Assembly (NCBI GenBank): GCA_002118135.1
Contig: BDIU01000127.1
Location: 62,001-126,000, forward strand
Direction of reading: 5' to 3'
DNA length: 64,000 nucleotides
Source: Trebouxia sp. TZW2008
Taxonomy: Eukaryota; Chlorophyta; Trebouxiophyceae; Trebouxiales; Trebouxiaceae
Made by a program: the position numbers and the translations under genes. A model generated the notes under the pieces. It was not told the origin of the DNA. It saw only the letters and a list, made by a program, of their open reading frames with translations, and did not search any database. Of this stretch, positions 1-11,863 are shown one piece after another (positions within the stretch are counted from its first letter, which is position 1; each line of letters begins with the position of its first letter).

Positions 1-59
1 TCAAATGGTATGTGGCCAGCATCTTACTTAGTTGACATTTTCATGCTGACGCTTTGCAG

Positions 60-1050
60 GGCACAACAGCTGCAAGAGCTGGGCTTTGAGCTGGATGATG
101 AGTCAGCTGAGTGGATGCGCTGGTTCAATGAAGTCAAGCTGCACAATCAATTGCAAGGCCATAGCTGCCCAGGGCCTTTAACCACAGGCACTTCGTTCAT
201 GCTGACAAATTGGTGAGGTCTGATGCATATCCTTCATTCACGCTGGCAAACTGTTGCGTTTCGTTGAGGTCACTGCCCAGGCCCTTCAACCAACCCTAAG
301 GATTTCATTTATACTGGCAACCTGGTGAGATGTGTTGAATGCACTGCCCACGCCTTTGAACTACTATATCATCACTGAGTCCTATGAGTCATGCAGGCTC
401 ACAGTCTGGTCAGATCTGGTGCTCTACTATAGCCTAAATTATAATGCATGCTTTGTGCAGAAAGGCTGCACAGCCATGCATCTTCAGACAGACGGCAACT
501 CAGACACTGCCATGATCTGACATACAGTCTGCATTGATGTGGCACGCTTGTGTAGCTGGGCAATCCAGATGAACCTTACCCACATTACAAAAGTTTCCAA
601 AAATAAATAAATATTGAGGCTTGTCAATACTTTGCTGCTGCATATCATGCAGTTCACATGATCATGTTGTGTTCTGACGATGCACTAATGTTCCTGTGCT
701 TGTCACCTGTTGGTGGCCTTAAGCAGGTTTGATTTGCGGCTGATCAGGCACCTGCAATTGCTTGCGCCAGTTGTACTCAATCATGCGGCCTCCTTTTGTA
801 TGCAAACTTATTTAAGAGGGCTCAATATACGTTGCCTGCCAGGGCTGATGCAAGCAGAGATGACTGCAGATGACATGCTACATACCACTTGATGACCCTG
901 TCTTGCCATACTTCCAAACTTGTTTGTGCCTTGTCACGCAGGTGTAGCGTGCAGAGGGTGGCAAAACGAGCAAGAGTCATGCTGCCTGAGAGAGAGGCCT
1001 TACTAAACAGCATTGAGTTTGACTGGACCTGTGCTGATGCATTGTCATGA
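60..1050 (+). CDS. Helicase-associated-repeat protein, C-terminal end (partial)
   Basis: Last two visible exons of a gene entering from the left edge: 60-212 and 942-1050 (TGA at 1048-1050). The first exon ends in phase 2 at a GTGAGG donor and the second begins after CACGCAG with the one base needed, so they join cleanly. The joined peptide reads LTNW-CSVQRVAKRARVMLPERE followed by ALLNSIEFDW. This matches the helicase-associated repeat (pfam03457 type), whose pattern is W..QR followed by L..eR...L..iGF.W; the preceding exon holds another GF-containing helical stretch (LQELGFELDDESAEW). Such repeats occur in tandem in many algal proteins, alone or after a DEAD/DEAH helicase core, and probably bind nucleic acid. 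Whether a helicase core lies upstream cannot be seen. The family call is fairly secure; any catalytic activity is unknown. Confidence 0.7.
165..360 (+). repeat. Echo copies of the 60-212 exon 3' edge
   Basis: The last ~45 bases of the exon ending at 212, with its donor, recur twice in the following intron (about 228-265 and 266-345). The second copy retains a donor (CTG then GTGAGA at about 336); the first has lost it. Both copies are diverged and carry no long open frame. Confidence 0.6.
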
Positions 1051-1745
1051 ACGTACCTGCACACAATTGTGGACGAGAGTAACTTCAAAGAGAGTGGTGC
1101 CAGAGTCATTGCTTCAAGACACCTTTAGAGCTGTGTTAGATGAACTTTTGATTGGCGTTTCAGTGTTACAAGTGCCTGACTTCAGATGACTGCTTCAACC
1201 TGATAGTCCCCAGGTGCTACCTAGTCAGTCAGTGAGTGGTCGTCACCCACAGCAACTTTACTCTCCTTTTTCGAAAAGAAGACTGTATACACAGTAGTAA
1301 GCATGTGAGGTATTTGACGGGAGTGATTGACATTAATAATTTATGATAAATTGTATCTTTCTGTATGTTGACATGTACTGAAGGCATCAGCGTGCTCTGC
1401 CTTTTCTGCCTATGACACAAGGACAAAGCCTTCCGCGTTGATGACTGCATCAGTAGCTTCAGCTGTGAATTGCTGCCAACTGCACCAGCAAATGTCTGGT
1501 GCTGAGCCTGTGTTCCCCACATTCCCTTGATTGCGGAACCGCGCATGCAGCAGGATGATTGGATGATTTGTGTACTCCCCTGCGCATCAGTACGGGAGCG
1601 CGCACTGCCCATGATCTGCACTGGCAAGACCTCATGGCGTGCACGCCCCCGTCAATGCTTAAGGGTGGCACTGCACAAGCACCTCAATCAACCATCTGAC
1701 TTGCAAAACTGGTCCTTGGGGTTCATTTGACCCAGGTCAGACAGT
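1051..1745. other. Convergent intergenic interval
   Basis: Between the stop of the helicase-associated gene (+) and the stop of the TENA gene (-). No coding exon supported. Around 1395-1500 there are diverged copies of the last TENA exon's acceptor region (CCTTTTCTGCCT and CTGCACCAGCAAATGTCTGG resemble 1820-1856), so part of this is duplicated TENA 3' sequence. Confidence 0.45.
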
Positions 1746-2710
1746 TTAGCCCTCATAAGCCATCTGCCAGAAGGCCCGTTCATGCTCAGCAATCTTGCCA
1801 CATGCTTCAATGGCCGCGTCCTTTTCTGCCTGTACATGCACCAGCAGATGTCTGGACATAACCGCTCAGGATATTGCACTCAATTGTTTGCAGTGACTTA
1901 CGCGCTGCTTAGACCGAATCGTCAAGCATCCGAGCTGTACATGTCGCAGTGCTGCTGTAACTTGTACCTGACTAGCTTGTTGCAGTGCACTGTCTACTAG
2001 TTTCTCCAATGACTTGCAGTAATCACCAAAACCTCCAGAGCCCCATCGATCAGCGTAATGCTTGTAGGCATCAGCAGTAGGGATAGCATTCTGCCACGCC
2101 TGCAGGCCATTTGGCAGGTGAGCACAAATGAGGAAGCAAGTGTTTTGGAGACAAGTGCAAAACATGCAAAAAGATCAGGGGATAAATGATAGACTGTGAG
2201 CAGCATCAAGGTCATAGGTGCTTGCAAGCAAGGTTGTCGTAGAGGGACCTGATAGTAGGCTTGCTCGATGCTCCAAAAGATCATAGCTTGCACTGGGTAT
2301 GTTTGCTGGGCAGCTTGCTGCATATACTGGCAAAAGCTCTGGTTGGCTGGCTGCTGTTGTGCATCCAGGCTGATCTTGCGTTTGTCAGCTTCCTCCTGCG
2401 ACCCCAGTCACTAATTAGCTTGAGGCAACTGGTATGTCAGCATTGACTCTGCGAATACCTGGAACCATTTCAATTCACCCCTCAATGCTTCCAACCCCCC
2501 AAGCAGTGTGTCGAAGTCTCTGTACGGAGCCTTTGACAGCAAGTTGGCTGCAAGTCGGGTGAATTCCCTCGCAAAGCTGTAGTCTTGCACCAGCCAGGTA
2601 TCAAACTGCGATTTCTGCAGCGTGCCGTCTTTGCAGTCGGCGAGGAACTGGTGCTTGATTGCCAGCTCCCAAGCGGCTTTATGCTTGGAGAAGGCCTGTG
2701 CACATGACAT
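1746..2710 (-). CDS. TENA/THI-4 family protein, E-type (thiamin salvage hydrolase)
   Basis: Exons on the minus strand: 2459-2695 (or to 2710 if the ATG at 2710 is the start), 2249-2395, 1968-2099, 1746-1829; all joints are phase 0. About 205 residues, near the usual ~220. Family marks in order: FDTWLVQDY near the N terminus, LLGGLEALRGELKWF, then YPVQAMIFWSIEQAYYQ, AYKHYADRWGSGGFGDYC, and the C-terminal signature HERAFWQMAYEG. The FWSIE segment lacks the cysteine of bacterial TenA and has the plant E-type layout. Plant TENA_E removes the formyl or amino group from damaged thiamin pyrimidine (formylaminopyrimidine and aminopyrimidine) so that it can be reused. The N terminus is uncertain: a CACAG acceptor at 2696 could instead join an unseen first exon. 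It is divergent from the hydroxylase-GT60 gene. Confidence 0.85.
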
Positions 2711-3366
2711 CACTGATCAGGATCTGTTCCAAGCGTCAGTCGCTACAGCCTAGAACAACACCTCACATGCGCAAGGTCAGCGCAACGCAATGCATTGCAG
2801 CTCAGCAAACTTGTTCAAGCGTGATAAGAGCTGGGAGTCTGAGGAAGTGACATTTGCAAATGGGCAATGCTGATGCTGTTGCATGCAGAATTGCAGATGG
2901 CCACAGAGTACATGCTGTACAGCATGCAAGTCATCATCAAGATGCGATCCTGAATTTCTCTGTCAAGCTCAGCACCAGCCTGCAAATATGGCATAGACTG
3001 TCAAGCTATCTCGCGTAGCAAGTAGTTGTTGACATAAATATAAGCAGTCCATGTGCTATGACAAACACACAGCGATTTGATGATTTAGTGCATGAATTGA
3101 AGGATTTTGTAGTCTCAGATTCGCCACATAATAGCTGCAGCTTTTGTTACTTCTGATGATCAAAGTTACGTAAGTTGCCAGGAGTTCGAAATCTAGGATG
3201 CTGCAGTGAAATTGGCAAGCTGGCATCAGGACTTGGCAATGTGCAAAACATCTCACTGTGAAGTTTATGAAGTATATTGGTACAGCTGCAATGTTGACAC
3301 CTCAGACCCAAAAGACCCTGTCGTGACCTAAGAGACCACTGAGTAAGACCCAACCCAACCCAACTT
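2711..3366. other. Divergent promoter interval (TENA / hydroxylase-GT60)
   Basis: About 650 bases between two outward-facing starts. A minus-strand open stretch from an ATG near 2993 (MPYLQAGAELDREIQDRI) has reasonable composition and could be an upstream exon of the TENA gene, but it does not resemble TENA N termini. No TATA element was convincing. Confidence 0.35.
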
Positions 3367-6300
3367 ATGGAGGGTTCTTGGAAGTGCAAATTGCAGCAAG
3401 ATTGCACAAGCTGTGACATGAATCTCTCAGCATTGCCTGTCACTGTGCAGCGTAAAATCGCGTTGCTGCTAGATCAGCCTGAAGCGACAAGCAATGCCGA
3501 CCACGCCAAACCCAGTGCCGCTGATTTCTCAGCTGATCAGGCACCAATCCCAGCACAGCAAGCAGACAAACTGAGTGATACTTCAACAAGTGGTTGGGAA
3601 CTAGCTTGTCCGCTGGACGATGTCATCCGACAGTTGCGCAGCCCGAAAGGATCGAAGGTGTTGTCGAGAGCCTTCGCAAATAACAAGTTGCAGGCAAGAG
3701 AAGGGTGTTCTTTTGCTGCTTATGAACGGGGCCGGGCTGCATTTCGTGTACATGGTGCAAGACTGTTGTCGCAGGCGTGTAGAGCAGAAGCTGAGGCCGT
3801 CTTGCATAATGCAGTTCATGCTGGACTGGGCGGAGGAAAGCCTCTTCAAGCTTGGAAAGACACTAAGGTGATCATGTAGCTGCTGATTTCAATCATCTTA
3901 TAACCAAATGGTCAATGGCCTCCAATTGTCTCACGTCCTGACTTGCTGCTATGCAGAGCTGTCTCACAAAGACAGCCTGTCATAATATGCTTGACCTTCT
4001 TTATCTGCTTCTCAGGCTCGAGGTGATCAGATGGTCTGGCTTAAACGCCAGCAGCAAGCAGAGGCTGGGCACACAGCCTTGATCGGGCTCATGGATGCCA
4101 TTTTGCAGCTGCAGCAAGGTCAAAACCCCAAAGTGCTTGATGAGATCTGATACTACACGAGCAAGAAAGCTGCTGCTTTCCATGGCTGCATGTTGTGCTG
4201 TGTGACTCAGAGCAGATGCGGCAGCAGCCTGAATAAAAGCAGATCTGGTTGATGACATATGCAAGATGGCTGACTCCCAAGTGACCCCACCAACCAAAGC
4301 CTGCTATGCATGACCAAGTGACTGACATGTAAGCTTTTCCAGGGTTGGCTGGCAGCTTTGATGTGCTTGGGCCCCCCTCCTTCCAGTTGGCCAGATATCC
4401 TGGCAATGGTGCACGCTATGTGCGCCATGCTGATGCGTCACCATCATCTCCAGCTCGCACCCTCACAGCCATCTACTATTTGAACCCTGGTGAGCGCTGT
4501 ACAGTTCTGCTTGCATCGGAAAGCTGGACTGATCTTTTGCCATGGCTTCCTGCCTGTACGATGGTAGTCACAAAGCATCTCCTGTTGTTGTTGCATGTTT
4601 TCAACAAACTGCCTTGGGTGCACGCTGGATGGTTCATTGAGAACACCAGCATGATTAACAACCGCATGGGTATGCAGCTGGGGTCGTACTTCATTCCCAA
4701 GGGGACAGGGCTGCACATCAAGTTGTGGGCATTTGTCCATGCAAGACTCATCAAATGTGTTTACTATGCTTCCAACAGCAAGCCTTTCACTTGACGCAAC
4801 CCAAATGCACGTCTGCGGGGATGTGCAGACTGGGACAGCAAATTACATGGAGGGCAGCTGTGCATATACCATAAGCCACCAGAGGTTGGCAGCAGTGCAT
4901 GTGAAGAGCAGGCAACCGTAGTGACACCTGCTGGGGACATGCTTGTGGTCTTTGACAGCCATCTGGAGCATGAGGTGTTTCCAAGCTTTGCTGATAGGTA
5001 CTGAGTCAGCCTGTCACTCATGTGTCTCTCCTGGCATGTTTTGCTGGTGTAGTTTGGCAGACATTGTGCAACATTGACTTGATCAACTCTCAGCATATCT
5101 TGGTTCTAAGGTTCTGAGGGGTCCCAAGTTTTGGTCAACATGCCTTGAGGAATTGAGTCACAGATCAAAGACATTCATCTTGCTGTCTTGCAGCCATAAA
5201 AGCACCTGCAGCTGCAACAGTGTATGCTCTACCTACCATCAGCTTACCTGCCATTAAGTTGCCAGTTGTGAGTTAGAAAGCTATGTCCAGACACAAGCAC
5301 TTGCTGGACTGCAGGTATGCTTTGACAATCTGGTTTTCACGTCAGCAGCAACCAAGTCTGCCAAAGCAGAAAGCTGATCGACACCTTTCACAACAATGCA
5401 GATCTCCGCCTTTGCATGCCTTGCAACAGCCATCGCAGCACAGCACACAAGCTCAGCAACTCCACAATGTGGCTGCTACCCGTAGAGCATCTGTTGACAG
5501 AGCTCAAACTCAAGCCCTACCATCAGAGCTGCCAAACTCTCACATGCAGCATGTGCCACTGCCACAACATAAGGCCAGCAACTCCACCAACAGTGCTGGG
5601 TATGCTCAGCACAGCAACAAACCTGCAATGCTGACTAGTCCAGCAGCGGCGACCAGCTCAGGAATCAGCAACAGCCATAATCAGGCTAGCGCTGTGCCAC
5701 AAGCAGGCACCAGCAGCCACAGTCCACATGAGACAACACACCTCAGCCCAGACAGGCAGTCAATTCTCAAGGGCGCTTCTTGTTCAGACAGCTCCAGCAA
5801 TGTGTCGCAAGCAAGCGATGACCAGATGCAAGACAGACTGTCCAGTCATCATCTAGCATCATCTCAAAAAACATGCCAAACTCAGTCTGATGGGCTAGCG
5901 CGACCTTTGCATAATGGACATCACAGTGAGTACCATGCAAGAGCAACAACTGTGCAGGGTCAAATGAACAAACCAGGCTGCATCTTTGTGTCCATAGCTG
6001 CTTATCGGGACCCTGAGTGTCAGTGGACCATTTGTGATCTGTTCAAGCAAGCTGAAAGGCCAGAAGCTATCACTGTTGGGGTGGTTTGGCAAGTGGATGC
6101 GGTTGAGGACGCTGACTTTGTGCGCGTTGCTGGTGCCAACAAAAGACTTCAGCAAGTAAGCAGACTCCATGCAGTGCCCACTAGCCACAGCTCCTTCTTT
6201 CTATATGTACAAATGACTGTGACTTAACGTGTCATTTCAGACAGGTGCCTCAGCATGCTTTGGTCTTTCATTGCTTGTGGAGCAGGCTGTCAATCATGTA

Positions 6301-9300
6301 TCTGCAGATTGCACACCAAAGCCACATGATATCCACCTCCAGTTATATGTTTGCCTGGAGACGCAACATTGTTGACATGGTCAGGTGAACACATGTTGCC
6401 GGCACGCCAAGCAGGTTGTAATCACAATGTCAGCCCTAGCTTATCTGTACGGTGCACCTCTGCAGCAGTGTTTTGTAAACCTTATGAACACTACAACACA
6501 GACTTCCTACGACAATGCAAATACTGCAGATGCGGGAGGTGCGTATACCCTGGCAGGAGGCCACAGGACCTTGCAAAGCCAGAAATCTAGCACAGCAGCT
6601 ATGGCAGGGCGAAGAGTTCTTCCTCCAGATTGACTCTCACATGCGCTTTGTGCCTGGCTGGGATGTCAAGCTTTTACGGATGCTGATCCAAGCTGAGCAA
6701 ATGTCGACATATGGCAAAGCTGTCGTGTCTTGCTACCCGACAGCATATGAGGTAAGATCCTGTGCTGTGTTTGTCTACATGACTGATGACGCAGATGCTG
6801 TACCAAGCCAAGCAGATGTCTATTTATGGCAAGGCTATCGTGTCTTCATACCCGCCAGCATGTAAATGAGTAGGCCTTTTGCTCTGTACCTGGCTAGGAT
6901 TTCAAGCTTGTACAGATGCTATTTTAAGCTGAGCGCAGGACATCTTATACCAAGGCTGTTGTGTCTTCATTCCCACCAGCATATGGGGTACTGCCTGCTG
7001 CTATGCAGGCTGATCAGCATACATTATCATCATACACAATTTTGACAAGCTGATATGACTGATGTCATTTGTGTTGCCATCATCAGTCTTTGTCATCAGG
7101 ATGTGTGCTGGAGGCAGCAGCATTTTGGTAGTGGTTGGCTCACGCTGCATGCATTTACTTTGTGTGAAGTAATTGAAAGAAAATGCTGCATGGTTATGTG
7201 AACAGACTCAGCTGCGTGTCTGGACTTCCACAACTGCCAGCAGCTTGACCAAAAGTTCAGTTTACCTCACACTGTGGCTGATGTAGTACATGCCCAATGG
7301 TGTTGGTGTTGCAACAGCACCCAGTGTAGGAATGCAGGGTGATGAACAGACCAGAATAATGACTGATGCATTGTCCAGATGAGGGCATAGTTGCTCAACA
7401 GAAAGTGCAATGCCGTCTTTCCACACCCATGCTTGTTCAGCGACTCCCACCCATGTCTGCGCAGGAGGAGGGTGCATGTGCCTCTTTGCCTCCCATCATG
7501 GATTTGACAGTCTTGGTGGCACAGCAATAAAATGATGTTGGCATGCTGAGACTGGCAGGCTAGGCGGCGTGCACTGCATGCTTCCCGCAGCCTTCTGGGC
7601 TGCCAACTTCATGCTTGCCAGAGCAACTCAACTCTGCTGTTTCTATGCAGGGGAGGGGTGCATCAGCTTGTTTGCCTGCCAGCTTACACCTTGTTGTCAC
7701 GCTGAATTGACTGCAGGGAGAGGGCGCATCAGCTTCTCTGCCTCCTCAGCTTAAATCCTACAGTCATGGTGGCACAGTGCTGGGATGACAACGGCATTCT
7801 AAGGTTGGCAAGCAAAGCTGTACCTGCCAAGATGTGTTCCTTCAATGTCGAGAACTGTAAAACTTTACAGCACCCCCAAAACAAAGAAGAGACTGGCATG
7901 ACTTTTGTTAACCACGCTGATGTAGGGTAAGGGTGCATCAGCTTCTTTGCCGCCAAGTCTAGATCCAACGGTGATGGTGGCACAGCGCTGGGATGATGAC
8001 GGCATGCTGAGGTTGGCAGGCAAAGCTGTACCAGCAAGCCCAACTCCAGGAGTGGTCCCGGCTGTCTTCTGGGCTGCTGGTGTCAGTTTCAGTAGGGCTG
8101 AGCTGCATATTGAGGTAAAGCATTGAAGCATATTGATTCTGTCAAGTGTGTTGTTTCCTAGGCTTGCAGAAGTGGCTTTTGCCATGCCTTGGGTTGAACC
8201 TGCAAGCCCAACCCCAACAGTGGTCCTGGCTGTCTTCTGGGCTGCTGGCTGCAGCTTCAGTAGGGCTGACTTGCACCTTGAGGTAATGAGTTGAAGCTGT
8301 TGATTTTAAATGTAAGCCTGCAGAAAGGGCTTGTGCTGTCTTTGTGCTGCTGGCTTTGGCTTCAGTAGGGCTGGCTTGCACATTGAGGTAATGAATTGAA
8401 GCTGTTGATTTTGAACGTAAGCCTGCAGAAAGGGCTTGTGCTGTCTTTTGGGCTGCCGGCTTCAGCTTCAGTAGGGCTGACTTGCACGTTTAGGAAATGA
8501 CTTGAAGCTGTTGATTTTAAATGTAAGCCTGCAGAAAAGGCTTGTGCTGTCCTGTGGGCTGCTGGCTTCAGCTTCAATAGGGCTGACTTGCCCATTGAGG
8601 TAATGAATTGAAGCTGTTGATTTTGAACGTAAGCCTACAGAAACGGCTTGTGCTGTCTTTTGGGCTGCTTGCTTTAGCTTTAGTAGGGCTAAGCTGCATA
8701 CTGAGGTAATGCATAGGTGCTTTTGATGCTGTCAAATGTGCCTGCAAGCTCATCCCCAGGAGTGGTGCCAGCTGTCTTCTGGGCTGGTGGATGCAGATTC
8801 AGCAGAGCTGAGCTGCACGTCGAGGTCATCAAACAGAGATGATCAAAAATTGCTGTTGATCACGAGCAAGGGCAAGCTGGGTCATTGGACGACACAATGT
8901 TGTGCATGATACCGCAATGTGCCCTGTGCTAGCGACTGCTCTGCTTAAGTAAGGGGTTGCTGCTGAGTTGCTGCTAGTTGAGCTGCTGACCTGAACATCT
9001 GCACATCTTGAAATGCTCATGTGCTCCTGGGGACAGATCTTGGTGGCTGAAACGGTGTTTATGTTTGCTCATGGTTCAATTGACAGTATTGGCTGCATTG
9101 GCAATGCTTCTGATACTAGTACAGACAGAGCGATGAGCAGCTAGACAGACTGTTGAACCAACTGACAGACAAACAGACAGCCACTCAATACTGTTGTAAG
9201 CGCGAACGCTTGGGCAAGCTGACACCCTGCAGCAGTGGTGAACGTGTGTACAGAGAGAAGCACAAATGCGTGAGGCAACGCGGCGCAACACAATGACTGA

Positions 9301-10288
9301 CAGTGTAGTCTGCAAGCTTTCTGATGATGTGCGAGTGGACTGTGTACCTCAGTGTTGATGGCATGCAGGTGCCGTATGACCGCAATTTGCCGTTCCTCTT
9401 TTTTGGTGAGGAGATCAGCATGCTGGCACGCATGTGGACAAGAGGCTGGGATGTGATGGCTCCCACACAGGTCTCCACATAATCCTCACAGCAAATGGTA
9501 CATGCATTGCTGCCTTTGATGGTGCATTTGATTGATGCCCTATTCAAGCAATCACTGATGCCTCCAGGCTGATTCACCCGCAAGAACAGATCACAATGTA
9601 GAATTGCTAGCAGCAGATTGTGATCATACCAGCAGAATCATGGTGACATCCCCTCAATACATCCCAGCATGTGCATCAGAAGGCGTTGGGTATGTGGTGT
9701 AAGATTTCTGAGCACAGCCATTCTGTGGATGACATGGCGCATCAGAGATCTTTTGTTGATACACTTTGCGTTAGCAACTTCGCATATCGTGTTTGCTCAT
9801 GGACAGCATCAGAAGAGGCTAGATACATTTATTTATCGACATGTTCTGCATCAGCAGCTTATGCAGTTTGCTTATGGGCAGCGTCAGAAGAGGCCAGATA
9901 CGTTCTCACATGCAGCATGCCATCACACAGTCATTCATTTGTTGAGTACACATGCTAGGCAGGCTTTGCAACTTTGCAATGACTAGATACAGTTGACCAG
10001 TGCTGTCTGTCTTTGTCACAGGCAATTGCTTTCCATCTTTGGAGCAGAAGCTACAGGCACACATTCCAAGGTGACATACCAGTGGATGCAAAAGCAAAAG
10101 CCGCCTCCCAACAACGCGTCAAGAAGCTTCTCGACCGATGTAAGACAGAGTTGAGCAGCGCGAGCAGTTCTGACTGGTGCAATGATGCGAAAGCGTCTTC
10201 AACATGCGACACGCTTGGATCGCATCGGAGCATCCAAGAGTTTTGGGACCACTGTGACCTGCAAAAGCTGCCTGACAACAGCGTATGA
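3367..10288 (+). CDS. Fused HIF-type prolyl 4-hydroxylase and GT60 GlcNAc-transferase (Skp1-modification type)
   Basis: Exons 3367-3867, 4016-4118, 4343-4489, 4829-4997, 5315-6155, 6530-6751, 7926-8114, 9369-9470, 10022-10288; phases agree throughout, giving 846 residues. Residues ~130-316 are a PHD-type 2-oxoglutarate/Fe(II) dioxygenase: [13 protein letters not shown] supplies H229 and D231, LEHEVFP the distal H298, and DRYALTIWF the 2OG arginine R307, nine residues after the histidine as in human PHD2. A Ser/Gln/Asn-rich linker (~317-525) leads to a GT60 domain: [80 protein letters not shown]. In Dictyostelium and Toxoplasma separate enzymes of these families hydroxylate a Skp1 proline and add GlcNAc to it in the cytoplasm. 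The fusion suggests coupled steps here (inference). No signal peptide is seen, consistent with a cytosolic enzyme. Start could be 3418 instead. A TGTAA poly(A)-type signal lies near 10630. Confidence 0.85.
6780..6995 (+). repeat. Two decayed copies of the 6530-6751 exon 3' half
   Basis: The segment encoding [14 protein letters not shown] to SCYPTAYE recurs at about 6785-6865 and 6885-6990. Both copies carry indels and stops. The upstream exon itself ends at a GTAAGA donor. Confidence 0.65.
7455..7870 (+). repeat. Two upstream copies of the 7926-8114 exon 5' part
   Basis: Copy 1 follows a CGCAG acceptor at ~7465 and reads [21 protein letters not shown] before a stop. Copy 2 follows CTGCAG at ~7716 and reads [10 protein letters not shown] before an extra base shifts the frame; its continuation ([17 protein letters not shown]) is open in another frame. 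Only the third unit, used in the gene model, is open throughout. Confidence 0.7.
8200..8830 (+). repeat. Six downstream copies of the 7926-8114 exon 3' part
   Basis: Copies of the [22 protein letters not shown] edge end near 8286, 8391, 8494, 8600, 8707 and 8826, with roughly 105-125 base spacing. Four keep a GAG-GTAATG donor, the one at 8494 has GAAATG instead, and the last has GTCATC. The middle copies share a leader with a CTGCAG acceptor-like site. Several reading frames stay locally open. Confidence 0.75.
9780..9912 (+). repeat. Direct repeat in GT60 intron
   Basis: Two ~65-base units in tandem, recognisable by TTTGCTCATGGACAGCATCAG and its near match TTTGCTTATGGGCAGCGTCAG (9790 and 9869 region). 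They lie in the intron 9471-10021 and have no coding role that I can see. Confidence 0.6.
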
Positions 10289-10316
10289 AGAAGCTCCTCA
10301 AAGCACACAGCACACA

Positions 10317-10438
10317 GTCAGGCAGCTTTACTGATTCTGAGCAGAGCCGTGTTGCAAGACCTTGGTCAGCATGCGGCACGCTTGGATCACATCGGATGAT
10401 CCAAGAGTTTTGGGAGCACTGCAAGCTGCTAAAGGTGT
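10317..10438 (+). repeat. Duplicate of the fusion gene's C-terminal coding end
   Basis: Just past the stop at 10288, the sequence again encodes GTLGSHRMIQEFWEHCKLLK and ends with TGA at ~10438. This matches residues [18 protein letters not shown] of the true last exon. It is a partial tandem duplication of the coding end, now in the 3' flank. Confidence 0.7.
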
Positions 10439-11863
10439 GAAAGGGCAGCAAACGAGAAGTGAGCGCAAGAACGCAATGTGTCATCTTTGTATTGCTTGCA
10501 AGTACTGTGAGGCTGATCTAGGATCAGCATACTGCTGAGATGCAAGGTTTCGACTATGTCACCTGCTTCTTGCCTGCTTGTCGTACATGCAGTTTGCTCA
10601 CTGACAGCATCATTAAGGAAGTCCTCATGTAACCCTCCCCGGCCCCCCTTCCCTCCCAACACACTCCCAACACTTTTGCAATTGTCTGTGTTCACAAGTT
10701 CTGATAGTTAGGTACTGAATTGTTCAGAGCAGCAATACCAGTGCTGGTGGCACGGCAAGTGTGTCGCAAGCCTTGAGTGGTGACTTGAGAACAGTTTGCG
10801 CCAGATCAGGTCAGCTCTTCTAGGTGGTGCTCATAAAGTTTACCACTCAAGGCATACATATCAGACGCCTTATGCTGTCCAGAGCGTTTTGGATAAATTT
10901 TGCAGCCAAGAGCACAACAATTGATGTGGTCTGATATTTATACCGCTCATTATGGCATGACCAGTCTGTCTTTACAGGTGCATTGTGGGCAAAGGGTCAT
11001 GGTGGCCAGACCTTGACCTACATGAAAACCTGTTTTCCTGCATAATGGAACGCTGACACGTCGCTCACTCGTAATCCGCCTACTCACCACTACCGACTAC
11101 GAGGAACGTAAACAGGCAAGGCAAATATGACTATAAATGGCAAATGCAACAATGATGATTGTCAAACTTAAAGGGATTCAGCGCTTTCATGGTGCAAATC
11201 TATATTCCCTTGCGCTACTTTTACCCTTTCTGTGAGATGCTCTCCATGACTTCTTTCACAATTCTGCTGTTAATGGACACTGCTGCCATCATTGTCTTGC
11301 CTTGCTGATCCTTGTGACAAAAAGCTAGATTATTATCCCATGATATCTTACTATGCCATAAGCAATTATTCTGGATACTATTAGGTCACAAAGTCTCTGA
11401 AAGCAAGCAGAGATTGCTCGAGTAGCCTAAGCAGCGGCGATGCAAGCTTATGTCAGTGCCATCCCTCTTGGGATGGCCGTCATGTCTGCCAGTGCGGCGC
11501 ATGGCGCATGCACACAAGCGGCTCAGAAGCTCTATTTAACAACTGATTCTCCTGGGCTCGCTGATATCTCAAATTGAATCCCGGTGGTTACGTAACAGGC
11601 CATCAAGCTCGCTGCTTTAGGCCTCCCTTATTTAACCACGGCCTGCGGGTTTTTGCGTTGCGGCTACATTGACGCGCGCGCGAGTTGAGGGGAGTCGCCG
11701 CGCTCGATCTGTAAAGTTTCTGCACTTCTGCTGGCTTGTCGTCGTGCCGCCGTAAAGTCGCTACCTGAGTCCTGGATCAAGGGACGCTTTTCCCCGAAAC
11801 CAACTACTCGCCCCAGCAGACGCTACGTAGCGGCACCAGACCGGCGCATTTGAGTCTGCCGAT
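10439..11863. other. Intergenic interval upstream of the permease
   Basis: No coding exon supported over ~1.4 kb. The first part is the 3' flank of the fusion gene (TGTAA at ~10630, a C-rich run at ~10635-10660). From ~11640 GC content rises and CpG-rich sequence leads into the permease start, as expected of a promoter and 5' UTR. Confidence 0.5.
11629..11635 (+). promoter_or_regulatory. TATA-like element of the permease gene
   Basis: TATTTAA, about 230 bases before the ATG at 11864 and just ahead of a GC-rich stretch. A second TATTTAA is at 11533-11539. Position is plausible but unproven. Confidence 0.3.

Noticed and set aside
4444..4754. Minus-strand open frames opposite the hydroxylase
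   Set aside because: Shadows of the real plus-strand exons; no splice or family support.
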